The notes beneath the pieces were generated by a model. That model saw only the letters and a list, made by a program, of their open reading frames with translations. It made no database searches and had not been told where the DNA came from. A DNA stretch of 10,946 nt from Coemansia sp. RSA 922 (lineage: Eukaryota > Kickxellomycota > Kickxellomycetes > Kickxellales > Kickxellaceae): contig JANBQS010000878.1 in the NCBI GenBank assembly GCA_027577415.1, positions 1 to 10,946 on the forward strand. The letters are read 5' to 3'. A program made the position numbers and the translations under genes. Shown one piece after another: positions 1 to 7,158 of this stretch. Every line of letters begins with the position of its first letter. The stretch's first letter is position 1.

Positions 1-387
1 AGCAAGCGCCGCACGAAGGATCTAGACCAGATCCAGGAGGACCTGAAGCCTGAGAACAAGCAGCGTCTGCTCAGCCTGCCCGAGGACGAGGACTTGCCTG
101 GCCTTGGCCAGCACTATTGCGTAGAGTGCTCCAGATACTACGTTGATGAGCGGTCTCTGGGCGAGCACAACAGAGGCCGCGAGCACAAGAGACGGGTGCG
201 TGACCTGAAAGCCCCCGCATACACGCAAAAGGAGGCCGAGGCTGCTGTAGGTCTGGTAACCGACAATGGTCGCACCCTTTCGACACCCGCTGTTGGCCCG
301 TTATCACTTCTTTCGCTGAAGCAAAAGAACGATGCTGCAGCCGCAGCAAAGGTTGCTAGCGCAGATCGGACCATGGACACTGAGTAG
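1..387 (+). CDS. BUD20: BUD20/ZNF593-type zinc-finger 60S pre-ribosome export factor (5'-partial)
   Basis: Frame 1 is open from the first base to TAG at 385-387, giving 128 residues of a protein that starts outside the window. The visible start SKRRTKDLDQIQEDL matches the conserved KRRTRDLDxIxxDL region of Bud20/ZNF593. GLGQHYCVECSRYY then opens the single U1-type C2H2 finger, with C40 and C43 paired to H56 and H62 (HX5H) and followed by the basic KRRVRDL. A conserved APAYTQKEAEAAVG stretch and a low-complexity Ala/Lys tail complete the protein. In yeast the family is a shuttling factor on late pre-60S particles that helps their nuclear export. Probably only about 10-15 N-terminal residues are missing, judged from family length. 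It is convergent with RPL33, another 60S gene. The family call is firm; whether an intron lies just upstream cannot be seen. Confidence 0.93.
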   Translation, partial: SKRRTKDLDQIQEDLKPENKQRLLSLPEDEDLPGLGQHYCVECSRYYVDERSLGEHNRGREHKRRVRDLKAPAYTQKEAEAAVGLVTDNGRTLSTPAVGPLSLLSLKQKNDAAAAAKVASADRTMDTE

Positions 388-574
388 GCTTATAATTTTG
401 TGCTTTGCGATCGACCACACAACAAATCTTTAAATGTATACAACATATTGATTGGATAAAGGGTTCGGATCATCCTAAAAGGGACCACACATTTTTCTGA
501 GAATACATACTTTTTCGAATATATATAAAGACTAGAAGTAGTACTCAACTGCGTACACCTAGCAATGTAATAGC
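388..574. terminator. Shared convergent 3' region of BUD20 and RPL33
   Basis: A 187-bp gap lies between the two facing stop codons. It is AT-rich, with a TATATA-like block (aatatatataaag, about 518-532) that reads as a polyadenylation efficiency-type element on both strands. There is no ORF of note. Bidirectional 3'-end formation is inferred from gene orientation, not shown. Confidence 0.5.
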
Positions 575-1164
575 CTAGATGGTTGAGGGGTAGAGCATGA
601 CACGGACCGAGGCGCCCATGGCGTGGGGAGGCAGGTTGTGGCGGAACTTGGCGCGAACGACACCCGAGTTACCGTGAGGACGGGTAATACGGCCCCAGAT
701 GCAACGGATGTGAGTGCCCTTCTTCTCGGTAGGCGCGCGGTACAGGTACGCGACACGCTTGCCCTCGTAGAAGGTCGTCTCCTCCTTCGAGTTGACGTTC
801 TCGAGCTGGAGCAGGGCGGTGTGCTCGTACTGAGTGCGCTTTCCGCGCTTGAAGCCGAGGAAACGACCCTTGCTGTAAAGACTACAGAATTGAAGAATAG
901 CAAACAGAGCGAGTAGGTCAGCAATTAGAAAAGAATTGTCAAAGTGTACTTTATAGTGCACGCAGGACAGGGACGAAATTGGAAATGCGAATGCGAATGA
1001 ACTGCATTTAAATTTGAAATTCAAATTGCATTCGAAATGGCTGAATATGCGCGTATCTGGCACACGCGTATCCATTCGCCAAAATCAATCGCATCCATCG
1101 CGTATCCATCAGAGGCTAGAACCCCGTTGTCTCTATCGTTGGACACGTACCGAATATCCGACAT
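575..1164 (-). CDS. RPL33: 60S ribosomal protein eL33 (RPL33/L35A), two exons
   Basis: Exon 1 is only 14 nt (1164-1151, ATGTCGGATATTCG) and encodes MSDI plus two bases of Arg. The intron runs 1150-882 (donor GTACGT, acceptor CTGTAG). Exon 2 is 881-575, ending TAG at 577-575. Splicing gives 106 residues beginning [20 protein letters not shown], close to the usual 107 of yeast Rpl33. Family hallmarks are [29 protein letters not shown] and the C-terminus [13 protein letters not shown]. The protein is a structural part of the large subunit. A tiny first exon holding only the start codon region is typical of fungal ribosomal-protein genes. The 269-nt intron is over twice as long as any other in the window and contains repeats (separate entries). 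The gene is divergent from RRP1 and convergent with BUD20. Without the splice the frame would carry an unrelated hydrophobic N-terminus, so the spliced model is strongly preferred. Confidence 0.95.
1003..1030. repeat. AT-rich inverted repeat inside the RPL33 intron
   Basis: The core is aatttgaa (1011-1018), one base, then ttcaaatt (1020-1027), a perfect 8-bp palindromic pair. TGCA at 1003-1006 and GCA at 1028-1030 flank it as imperfect outer arms. It lies in the intron, so it could form a small hairpin in the pre-mRNA; no function is evident. Confidence 0.55.
1050..1106. repeat. Octamer CGCGTATC repeated three times in the RPL33 intron
   Basis: CGCGTATC occurs at 1050-1057, 1065-1072 and 1099-1106, read on the plus strand (GATACGCG on the RPL33 sense strand). 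The last two copies extend to an 11-mer CGCGTATCCAT, and a related GCATCCAT precedes the third at 1091. All lie within about 100 nt of the 5' splice site. They could be transcription-factor sites in an intronic enhancer or just a local duplication. Confidence 0.6.
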
Positions 1165-1479
1165 GGCGACGTAAAACAATTTAGAAATAATTCGACGTGT
1201 GAGTTAGAGAGCCAGGTCGCAGCCGTTGCCAGCTCTCGCTCTAAGCCTTGTCAACACTTGTCGCGCTTGAGGGCTACCAACTAATCTGATCATATGGACT
1301 ATGGATCAAAGAATCAGTATTTGCTTTTCTTCAAAAAAAAAAAAAAAAAAGTTCACTTTTTTTCTCCCGTCAACTTTGAAGAAAACCAGCGCTAGGATCT
1401 TGTTGCTCCTTGCTCCCGTTAGCTTTTAACTATTCACTCTGCCCTGTCAATTTACTTGTCACTCGCCACCAGTCAGAAT
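1165..1479. promoter_or_regulatory. Divergent RPL33-RRP1 promoter
   Basis: 315 bp separate the RPL33 start (1164, minus) and the RRP1 start (1480, plus), so the interval must serve both genes. It contains an uninterrupted A18 tract at 1333-1350, followed by a T7 run at about 1358, a typical nucleosome-disfavouring poly(dA:dT) element, and a pyrimidine-leaning leader before RRP1. I did not find a convincing PAC, RRPE, HomolD or Tbf1 box. The strand-minus sequence AGCCCTCAA (1270-1278) only resembles a Tbf1 site. There is no clear TATA box. Confidence 0.7.
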
Positions 1480-3498
1480 ATGATAGAATTAACGGCAACC
1501 GAGGTGGCGTTCGGCAAAAAGCTTGCCCATGTCGGTAAGTGCACTACGCATTTCGGGCTTTAGTGTAAAATTACACTGAATATACTTATTTTGTTGCTAA
1601 TACACGCCCGTCATTCTATCTGTTCGATAGACAAGGAGATCCGTGACCAGGCAGTGGCTGCGATCAGCGTGACCTTGGCGAGAAAGGACGAGTTTACATA
1701 TATGGAGATGTTGCGGCACTGGAAGGCGCTGTTCTATTGCTTTTGGCTGTCAGACAAGCCCCTTGTGCAACAAGAGCTGTCATGGGAGCTGGCCAATCTG
1801 ATACTCGTTTGCAAGGGCGGCAACAACGTGAGCTTTGTACGGGCGTTTTGGGAGACGATGTGCCGCGAGTGGTTTGACATTGACAAGCACCGGATCGACA
1901 AATACCTCTTGCTCGTTCGTCGCGTGGTATTCTTTACCTTTAGTTCGATGCAACAGAGCGGATGGGACGAGCAGTTGGTAGCCCAGTATCTACAAGTGTA
2001 CCAGGACTTTGCTGCCCACCCAACAGACCCAAAGGTGCCCAACAGCTCTCGCACACACTTGGCCGACGTGTATGTGGATGAGCTAGTCAGACTAGTAGCT
2101 GCTCTGCTAAAGGACGAGGAGGAGCCCTTGATCGAGACGGCAAAGATCCCCGTAGCAACTCTGCTCGAGCCATTCATGCGATTCATTAGCTCAACGACGA
2201 TCAGACACTTGCCGCCAAAGATCCAAGAGTCGGTATTTGAAAACACAGTCATTCGCATTGCCGAGGCAGAAGAGCTGGCCAACGCAGCGGACAGCGATGT
2301 AGAAATGGGTGGATCCAGCGATGAGGGCGTGGTACGGGACAACCAGATCGAGCACGAGACGCTAGACAAGGTTCAGTTTTTGATGGACGGCATCCCCGAC
2401 ATCAAGGCGCGGCTGCTCGCTGTGGCTAGCGAGGAAGGCGCTCTGCCCTTGGGCCGTAAGCGCCTGTACGCGTTGTACCAGACCCTGTGCGAGACGTTCC
2501 CCGATGAGGAGAGCGACGTAGTGTTCCCAGGCGAAATCATCGTCAAGGAACCTATAGGCGCCCAAGAGCGTAAGATCGCCAACAAGCACAAACGCAAGAA
2601 GGAAGGCAAGCGCCGCGAACTAAAGGAGCGGGCGCGGGCGAAGGTTGACGAGCGAAAGAGCATTATCGCCGCCTCGGCAGTGCAGCTCGACGTCAACGCA
2701 CTTGAACACGAGGCGACCGTCGACGAAGAGCGTAGCTATCAGGAAGATTTGGCCAAGATCCGCGACATGGACCGGCGCGCTGGCGTTGACTCCATGGGCG
2801 AGGACCCTGCCAGTAAGACTGCCAGCAAGAAGGCAAAGCGCGCTGCGAAAAAAGCGCAAAATGGTGCTAGCAGCGGCGACCTGTCGCTCGACGCGCACAC
2901 CGACATCCCTGAGCTTGTTCCAATTGCTGAGCCAGAAACAAGGGCAGCTGCGCCGGTAACCACTGGCAAGGGCTCTAATGGCCACACGGGCGATGAGGAC
3001 AGTGCGTGGGTGGTATGCAGAAAGGACGATGGCGCCGCCCTTAAGCGCAGGAGAGCTGGCGAGGCATTGCTTTCTGAACAGCCTGGCGAGTCGTTCGTTG
3101 TCAAAGACAAGCTTGCTGCTGAAGGAGAGAAGCTCGCCAATGGCAAAAGCAAAGCCGAAAGCGCTCCGTCGACTCCGCAGGGAAAGCAGGCCGCAAGCGA
3201 TGGCGGGCAGTCATCAGACAAGAAGCGGCTAACATGGGCACTTGAGCGCAACTCTGTCAAGCGGTTCTTGAAGAAAGTACCCATGCTGCCCTCGCCTACG
3301 CAAGTATCCAGCGCGCCCGACAGCGATCTAAAGCCGGCACTGCGCAAGGTATCGGCTTACTTGGACGAGTCGCCAATAGTTCAGTCGCCATTGAAGCCAT
3401 TGAAGGTCAAGGGAGCCAAGCCAGAGCGCAGAGTTAGCGTTAACGGCCATGCTAGCACTCCGCTGCGTGGAGCCAAAAAGCAAAAGCAGCGCAGATAA
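1480..3498 (+). CDS. RRP1: RRP1/Nop52 ribosomal RNA processing protein, two exons
   Basis: Exon 1 (1480-1534) encodes MIELTATEVAFGKKLAHV plus one base. The intron is 1535-1630 (96 nt, GTAAGT donor, GATAG acceptor). Exon 2 is 1631-3498, with TAA at 3496-3498. The product has 640 residues. The N-terminal Nop52 domain (about residues 8-215) shows FGKKLAHVDKEIRDQAV and MLRHWKALFYCFWLSDKPLVQQEL, the family signature. The middle is acidic (DSDVEMGGSSDEG), followed by strongly basic nucleolar-type stretches (HKRKKEGKRRELKERARAK, KKAKRAAKKAQ). The C-terminus has a conserved KKRLTWALERNSVKRFLKK block, several SP/TP sites and a basic end KKQKQRR. Yeast Rrp1 acts in the nucleolus in 27S pre-rRNA processing to 60S subunits. 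The length exceeds yeast Rrp1 because of the disordered tail and is nearer to animal RRP1 proteins. The start is chosen because it restores the conserved FGKKLA motif; the downstream exon alone lacks it. Confidence 0.94.
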
Positions 3499-3558
3499 GG
3501 GTAGGCTTTCACTCTTTCTTTATTTTTCTTCTCGCATTTCAATAGACCTTGTCAGGAA

Positions 3559-4390
3559 ATGTCTGCTCGCTCCTTTATCCAAACCGGGCGCAAAATCGTC
3601 GCTATCGGACGAAACTTTAGGTACAGTACTGTCAGCCTACATTCACCAGCTGTCCAGCGGCCTGTCTACAACAGTCAGCACTAACGTCGAATTCCGCCCG
3701 ATAGCGAGCATGCAAAGGAGCTTGGAAATGCCGTGCCGACAGCACCATTCTTCTTTCTCAAGCCGACATCGTCTTATGTAGCATCGCCAGGAAAGATCGA
3801 GATACCCCAGGGATGCGTCGTCCACCACGAAGTCGAGCTCGGGGTGGTTATCGGCAAGCGCGGACGGGACATCCAGGCGGCAGATGCATTTGAGTACATC
3901 TCCGGCTACGCGCTGGCTCTGGACTTGACAGCGCGCAACCTGCAAGACGAGGCCAAGAAGAAGGGACTGCCATGGTCAGCTGCCAAGGGCTTTGACACGT
4001 TCACGCCTGTTGGTCCGTTCATCCCGGCTAACAAGATCCCGGATCCGCATAACGTTCGTCTGTGGATCGAGGTAGCCGGTCAGATACGGCAAAATGGAGC
4101 GACAGATGCAATGATCTTCCAGTAAGTTTTGAATATCAATGCTAAGAGCACAACTGCCTATACGTGATATGCCTAAAAGCTAGCTGTGACGACGTGTTCT
4201 GACATGTAGGATTCCCCAGCTAATCGAGCATGTCAGCAGCATAATGACGCTCGAGGAAGGTGACCTGGTGCTAACTGGGACACCAAAGGGCGTGGGTCCG
4301 ATCCAGCCTGGAGAGCTAGTCGTCGCTGGCTTAGAGTACCAGGGCATGGAGCTGAGCCGGATAGAGTTTGCCGCCGTAGCTCGCAGTTGA
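3559..4390 (+). CDS. FAHD1: FAHD1-type acylpyruvase/oxaloacetate decarboxylase, three exons
   Basis: Exons are 3559-3620, 3705-4121 and 4210-4390 (TGA at 4388-4390). Introns are 3621-3704 (84 nt, GTACAG...GATAG, branch-like CACTAAC) and 4122-4209 (88 nt, GTAAGT...TGTAG). The 219-residue product matches the usual 220 or so for FAHD1. It begins MSARSFIQTGRKIVAIGRNF. H23 and E26 of SEHAKE align with the catalytic His/Glu pair. The metal ligands appear as E63 and E65 in HHEVELG and D94 in LALDLTAR; K115 and the TGTPKGVG loop are also present. By family knowledge it hydrolyses acylpyruvates or decarboxylates oxaloacetate with Mg2+, usually in mitochondria. The N-terminus carries R4, R11 and K12 but no obvious long presequence. 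It starts only 60 bp after RRP1. Both junctions preserve conserved motifs (GRNF|SEH, MIFQ|IPQL), so the model is secure; the in vivo substrate is not. Confidence 0.93.
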
Positions 4391-4542
4391 GTTGGCTGTG
4401 CGCCTTTTCTGTGTGACGTGGTATCATGGAATTGGCCCGCGTTTTCTTTGTGATTTGTGAGCTTGGGCGTTCTTTTCAGGATTCAGCTTTTACCTTGCCT
4501 CTTCTAAATTTATGCCTTTTCTTCAACTGTGTACAGACAATA

Positions 4543-5337
4543 ATGCTGGCAGCAACGCATATTCTGGCTTTGCTAGCGAGTATAGCGCTCGCAACACAAG
4601 GCGTGCTAGGCATGTACGACAAGGGCTCGGCTGTAAAGAAGCTACACGCAGGAAACTTTGACCGCGTGCTTGACAAGACCTCACAGCCAACGTTTGTAAA
4701 GTTCCTCGCGCCGTGGTGCGGGTACTGCAAGAGCTTGGAACCAGAGTATGAGAAAGCAGCCAGACGTGCTCAGGGCGTTGGTAAGTTTTATGCCGTCGAC
4801 TGCGACGAAGACAAGAACCGTGGGCTATGCGCACGCTTCAACGTGAAGGGATTCCCGACGCTCAAAGTGTTTACCGAAAAGCGCACCAAGCGCGGCAACC
4901 GCAGGTCGGTAGACTATCAGGGAGAACGCACAGCGGGGGCAATGGCAAAGTTTGCACGCACACTGCTCCCCAGTCTCAGCAAGAAGCTCGGCGCTGCTGA
5001 GCTTGACGCGTTTGTTACCGACAGCGAAGTACAGCAGCCCAAGGCTGTTCTTTTAACCGACCTCAGGAAGGCCAGCGATCTGTGGAAGGGAATCAGCGCA
5101 CAGTTCGACCGCCGGGTCCAGTTCGCACATGTCTCCAGCCCAGACAAGGACACATTGGGCAGGCTGGGCGTCAGCAAACTGCCTGCTATCGTCGTTTTCC
5201 CTACACCCCAGCGCGCTGACTTGTTTGAGGTCTACAAGGGCGAGACCAAGTATGTCCCGCTTGTCAAGTTCATTGCTAGCACAGCACTCGCCAAAAAGTC
5301 AGAAGCACAAGCAGCAAGCACCCACGATGAACTGTAA
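4543..5337 (+). CDS. ER protein disulfide isomerase, MPD1/P5-like, with HDEL
   Basis: The 264-residue product starts with a hydrophobic signal peptide (MLAATHILALLASIALATQG). A thioredoxin domain follows (about 23-145), with active site APWCGYCK at C59-C62 and the cis-proline in GFPT at P105. A second thioredoxin-like fold without CxxC follows (about 150-255, LGVSKLPAIVVF), and the protein ends in the ER retrieval signal HDEL. This single-active-site layout is that of yeast Mpd1 and related PDIs, which oxidise or isomerise disulfides in secretory proteins. CGYC replaces the usual CGHC; the histidine change should alter redox potential (inference). The same frame is open from an ATG at 4426, adding 39 non-conserved residues that would bury the signal peptide, so 4543 is preferred. 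Sequence before it (4501-4536) resembles a 3' splice site, so a 5'UTR intron is possible. It is convergent with ASF1. Confidence 0.9.
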   Translation: MLAATHILALLASIALATQGVLGMYDKGSAVKKLHAGNFDRVLDKTSQPTFVKFLAPWCGYCKSLEPEYEKAARRAQGVGKFYAVDCDEDKNRGLCARFNVKGFPTLKVFTEKRTKRGNRRSVDYQGERTAGAMAKFARTLLPSLSKKLGAAELDAFVTDSEVQQPKAVLLTDLRKASDLWKGISAQFDRRVQFAHVSSPDKDTLGRLGVSKLPAIVVFPTPQRADLFEVYKGETKYVPLVKFIASTALAKKSEAQAASTHDEL

Positions 5338-5419
5338 ATCGGGCTAGTATTTTAAAGTGTCAAGAAATCGCAAATATATGGAGGCTAGATTGTAGAGCAA
5401 CATACTTGTGCTGAGTCGA
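5338..5419. terminator. Shared convergent 3' region of the PDI gene and ASF1
   Basis: 82 bp lie between facing stop codons, with AT-rich patches (tattttaaag, caaatatatgg) that could serve 3'-end formation. No ORF is present. The role is inferred from gene orientation. Confidence 0.45.
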
Positions 5420-6357
5420 CTACTCAACCTCCATGGTGTTTGCGCTGGACATACCCGCGTGAGCTACCATGTGTTGGGCGACGGGGTCATCGGTGGCCAT
5501 CATCATCTCGTCGTCGTCGTCGTCCTCGGCCGCATTGACGGGCTCTTCCTCGTCTTCTTCTACATCGTCATCCTCGTCACTCATGGCAAGATCGACTTCG
5601 CCATTTTCGTCTTCTTCCTCCTCTTCCTCCTCCTCATCGTCCTCTTCCTCGCCTTCGTCTTCCTCATCGTTATCGCCTACTACAGCGCTCTCGTTAAACT
5701 GGTTATAGGCATCCATGGCATCTTCATCGACCATCTCGCCGTCGGCGGGCTGAACGGGAGGAGCTTCTTCCTTGCTGGGATCGTCCCAGTTGATGGGGAA
5801 GCGAGTGACGCGCGGCTTATCGGCCAGAATGCTGCGGTGGATTTTTTCCAACACAGGCACATCAGGCGGCGCCAGCAGCAGAGTTTCGTCAAGATATGCG
5901 TTGTCGACGTAGTAGCCTATCCGCACAAACTCCTTGTCCTTGTAAGAGCAAGTGAGCAGTATGACGGTGACGCCGATCAGGTCCTCCTTGGGGATCTTGT
6001 CGACGTGCGGAGCGTCGGCCTCAAACACAAACTTGTTGACACCTACAGGCACAGGTCCTACTAGAAGCGAATCGAGCTCCTGATCCATCGTTGTGTTTTC
6101 AGCCGAGCTTACGTAAACAAGCTTGAACTCCAGATCTACACGAGCAAACGATATTGAAGGCAGTGGTGGGTGTTAAGTACATCGTGGACTGCGCGAACTT
6201 TGGCGTTTAGCAAACAGAGCAGTAAACAAAGGTCGAGCGAGTCCTTACCATCTTGGAGAGGTGACAAGCACTCAAAGGTGACTTCAAACCTGTAGGGCGC
6301 CAGAAAGTGCGAGTTGGTCTCTAGAATGTGGACGTTTGTAATGCTGACTACGCTCAT
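5420..6357 (-). CDS. ASF1: ASF1 histone H3-H4 chaperone, two exons
   Basis: Exon 1 is 6357-6249 (36 codons plus one base), the intron 6248-6136 (113 nt, GTAAGG donor, GTGTAG acceptor), and exon 2 6135-5420 (TAG at 5422-5420). The product has 274 residues, near yeast Asf1 (279). The first 110 or so residues align without gaps to human ASF1 from my knowledge of that protein: D37-L38-E39 at the splice junction, D54 in [10 protein letters not shown]94 in GVTVILLTC and R108 in EFVRIGYY. These include key residues of the H3-H4-binding surface. The immunoglobulin-like core ends near [12 protein letters not shown] long acidic tail follows, with dense Glu/Asp runs, and the protein ends TMEVE. The long acidic tail is fungal in style; animal tails are shorter. 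The protein deposits H3-H4 through CAF-1 and HIR during replication and transcription. Upstream CGCG elements suggest G1/S expression (separate entry). Confidence 0.96.
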
Positions 6358-6571
6358 TGCAACTATAGAATAAACTGCGGTTAAATTTGTTTGGAGAGGG
6401 GCAAAGAGAAGAAGAAAAAAAAAACAATTTGGAAGCAAAGAGTTTACGAGAGAGAAAAAGTCTGCTGATGTGCTGCCACTTGCAATTTTTTTATGTGCCA
6501 CGCGCGAAAGGACGCGAATCCTAGTCGCGTTGACCTGAGTAAACGCGCTGCTGATCTGCATTTAATCAGCA
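6358..6571 (-). promoter_or_regulatory. ASF1 promoter with clustered MCB/SCB/E2F-like sites
   Basis: Four CGCG-core elements lie 145-191 nt upstream of the ASF1 ATG: GCGCGAAA at 6502-6509 (fits SCB CRCGAAA and the reverse complement of E2F TTTCGCGC), ACGCGAA at 6512-6518, TCGCGT at 6525-6530 (ACGCGA on minus) and ACGCGC at 6543-6548. A 7-bp inverted repeat TGCTGAT/ATCAGCA at 6549-6571 abuts them, and another TGCTGAT is at 6463-6469. The proximal part has A-rich runs on the plus strand (6405-6424). Motif matches are read by eye; factor binding is inferred. Confidence 0.6.
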
Positions 6572-7005
6572 AAATAGGAGCCATTAGTGGCTGCTAGCCA
6601 TATGGATACATGGAAACGTGCGCCTCCTTCTGGTTTCTGGACTAGAGAGGCTTGTGGTTTCTTAGCAGCGGCAAACATCGATTGTGCTCCGCCATGTATC
6701 CAAATAGGTACAACTGAAAAGGCAAGCCGGCAAGCAAGACCTGAAAAAGCAGTTGGGTGATTGTTGTTGGGGCCGGCGGGCCGACCCAAACAGAACATTG
6801 ACAGTTCGAAGAAGAAAAGTAATAATAATAATAGCAAGACACGGTCTTGGGGTCGTGTTTCTGCAATTTACAAATAGGTGCTATATGCGTTTGTCAATAT
6901 ATTAATTATACTCGGAATAAAAAAAGTCCAAGTTCAGATATATTTGCTACAGCAACTGCACTTAGAGCCTAGCTTGGGGTGCGCTCGCGTGGCCATTTCC
7001 AGAAG
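6572..7005. other. Intergenic stretch, no supported gene
   Basis: This lies between the small secreted ORF (ends 7006) and the ASF1 promoter. It contains an 11-bp inverted repeat (TGGATACATGG at 6603-6613 with CCATGTATCCA at 6692-6702), a TAA microsatellite at 6820-6833, and an AT-rich block (about 6895-6925, tcaatatattaattatac) that could be the polyadenylation region of the upstream minus-strand ORF. Reading frames here start only at non-ATG codons and show no recognisable domain. Confidence 0.5.
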
Positions 7006-7158
7006 TTAGGAGACAGCAACTGGCCAGTCGCGGTTCGGGGTCGAGTCGCCGGATGATGGCCTTTGCGGGATTGGGTCTGCGACTGGGGCGGGCAGCGGAG
7101 CAGCTAGTGTCGCGACGGCAGCAAAGGCAATAAGTAGTGAGACAACAGCGAGGCGCAT
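7006..7158 (-). CDS. Putative small secreted protein (50 aa)
   Basis: A minus-strand ATG at 7158-7156 opens 50 codons ending TAA at 7008-7006. Residues 1-20 (MRLAVVSLLIAFAAVATLAA) form a textbook signal peptide: Arg2, an uninterrupted hydrophobic core, and small residues at the expected cleavage site (ATLA|AP or TLAA|P). The remaining 30 or so residues are Pro-rich (PLPAPVADPIPQRP), hydrophilic and cysteine-free, ending RDWPVAVS. Upstream on the same strand are a TATAAA box and a long pyrimidine-rich leader, so a real transcription unit is likely. I do not recognise the family. The lack of cysteine argues against a disulfide-rich defence peptide; a secreted peptide precursor or wall-associated peptide is possible. 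A further exon cannot be excluded, because TCCTAAC at the stop resembles a branch point. Confidence 0.6.
   Translation of the reverse strand: MRLAVVSLLIAFAAVATLAAPLPAPVADPIPQRPSSGDSTPNRDWPVAVS

Noticed and set aside
515..535. TATATATAAAG as a promoter TATA box
   Set aside because: It lies between two convergent 3' ends with no gene starting nearby; more likely a polyadenylation element.
882..1075. Hydrophobic N-terminal extension of the RPL33 frame
   Set aside because: This is intron translated by read-through; the 14-nt exon at 1164-1151 with GTACGT and CTGTAG gives the conserved MSDIRLYSKG start instead.
882..1150. Intronic snoRNA in RPL33
   Set aside because: Only degenerate C-box-like (CTGATGG) and D-box-like (CTGA) matches with unsuitable spacing; no terminal stem seen.
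2739..3347. 202-codon minus-strand Ser/Leu-rich frame
   Set aside because: Antisense of the RRP1 low-complexity tail; no promoter or domain evidence.
5408..6064. 218-codon plus-strand frame with hydrophobic, membrane-like runs
   Set aside because: It is the antisense of the ASF1 acidic tail; Glu/Asp codons read backwards give Leu/Val/Phe runs. The opposite strand is a certain gene.
6562..6837. 91-codon minus frame beginning with a Leu run
   Set aside because: It starts at TTG within a TAA/TTA microsatellite; there is no ATG and no recognisable domain.
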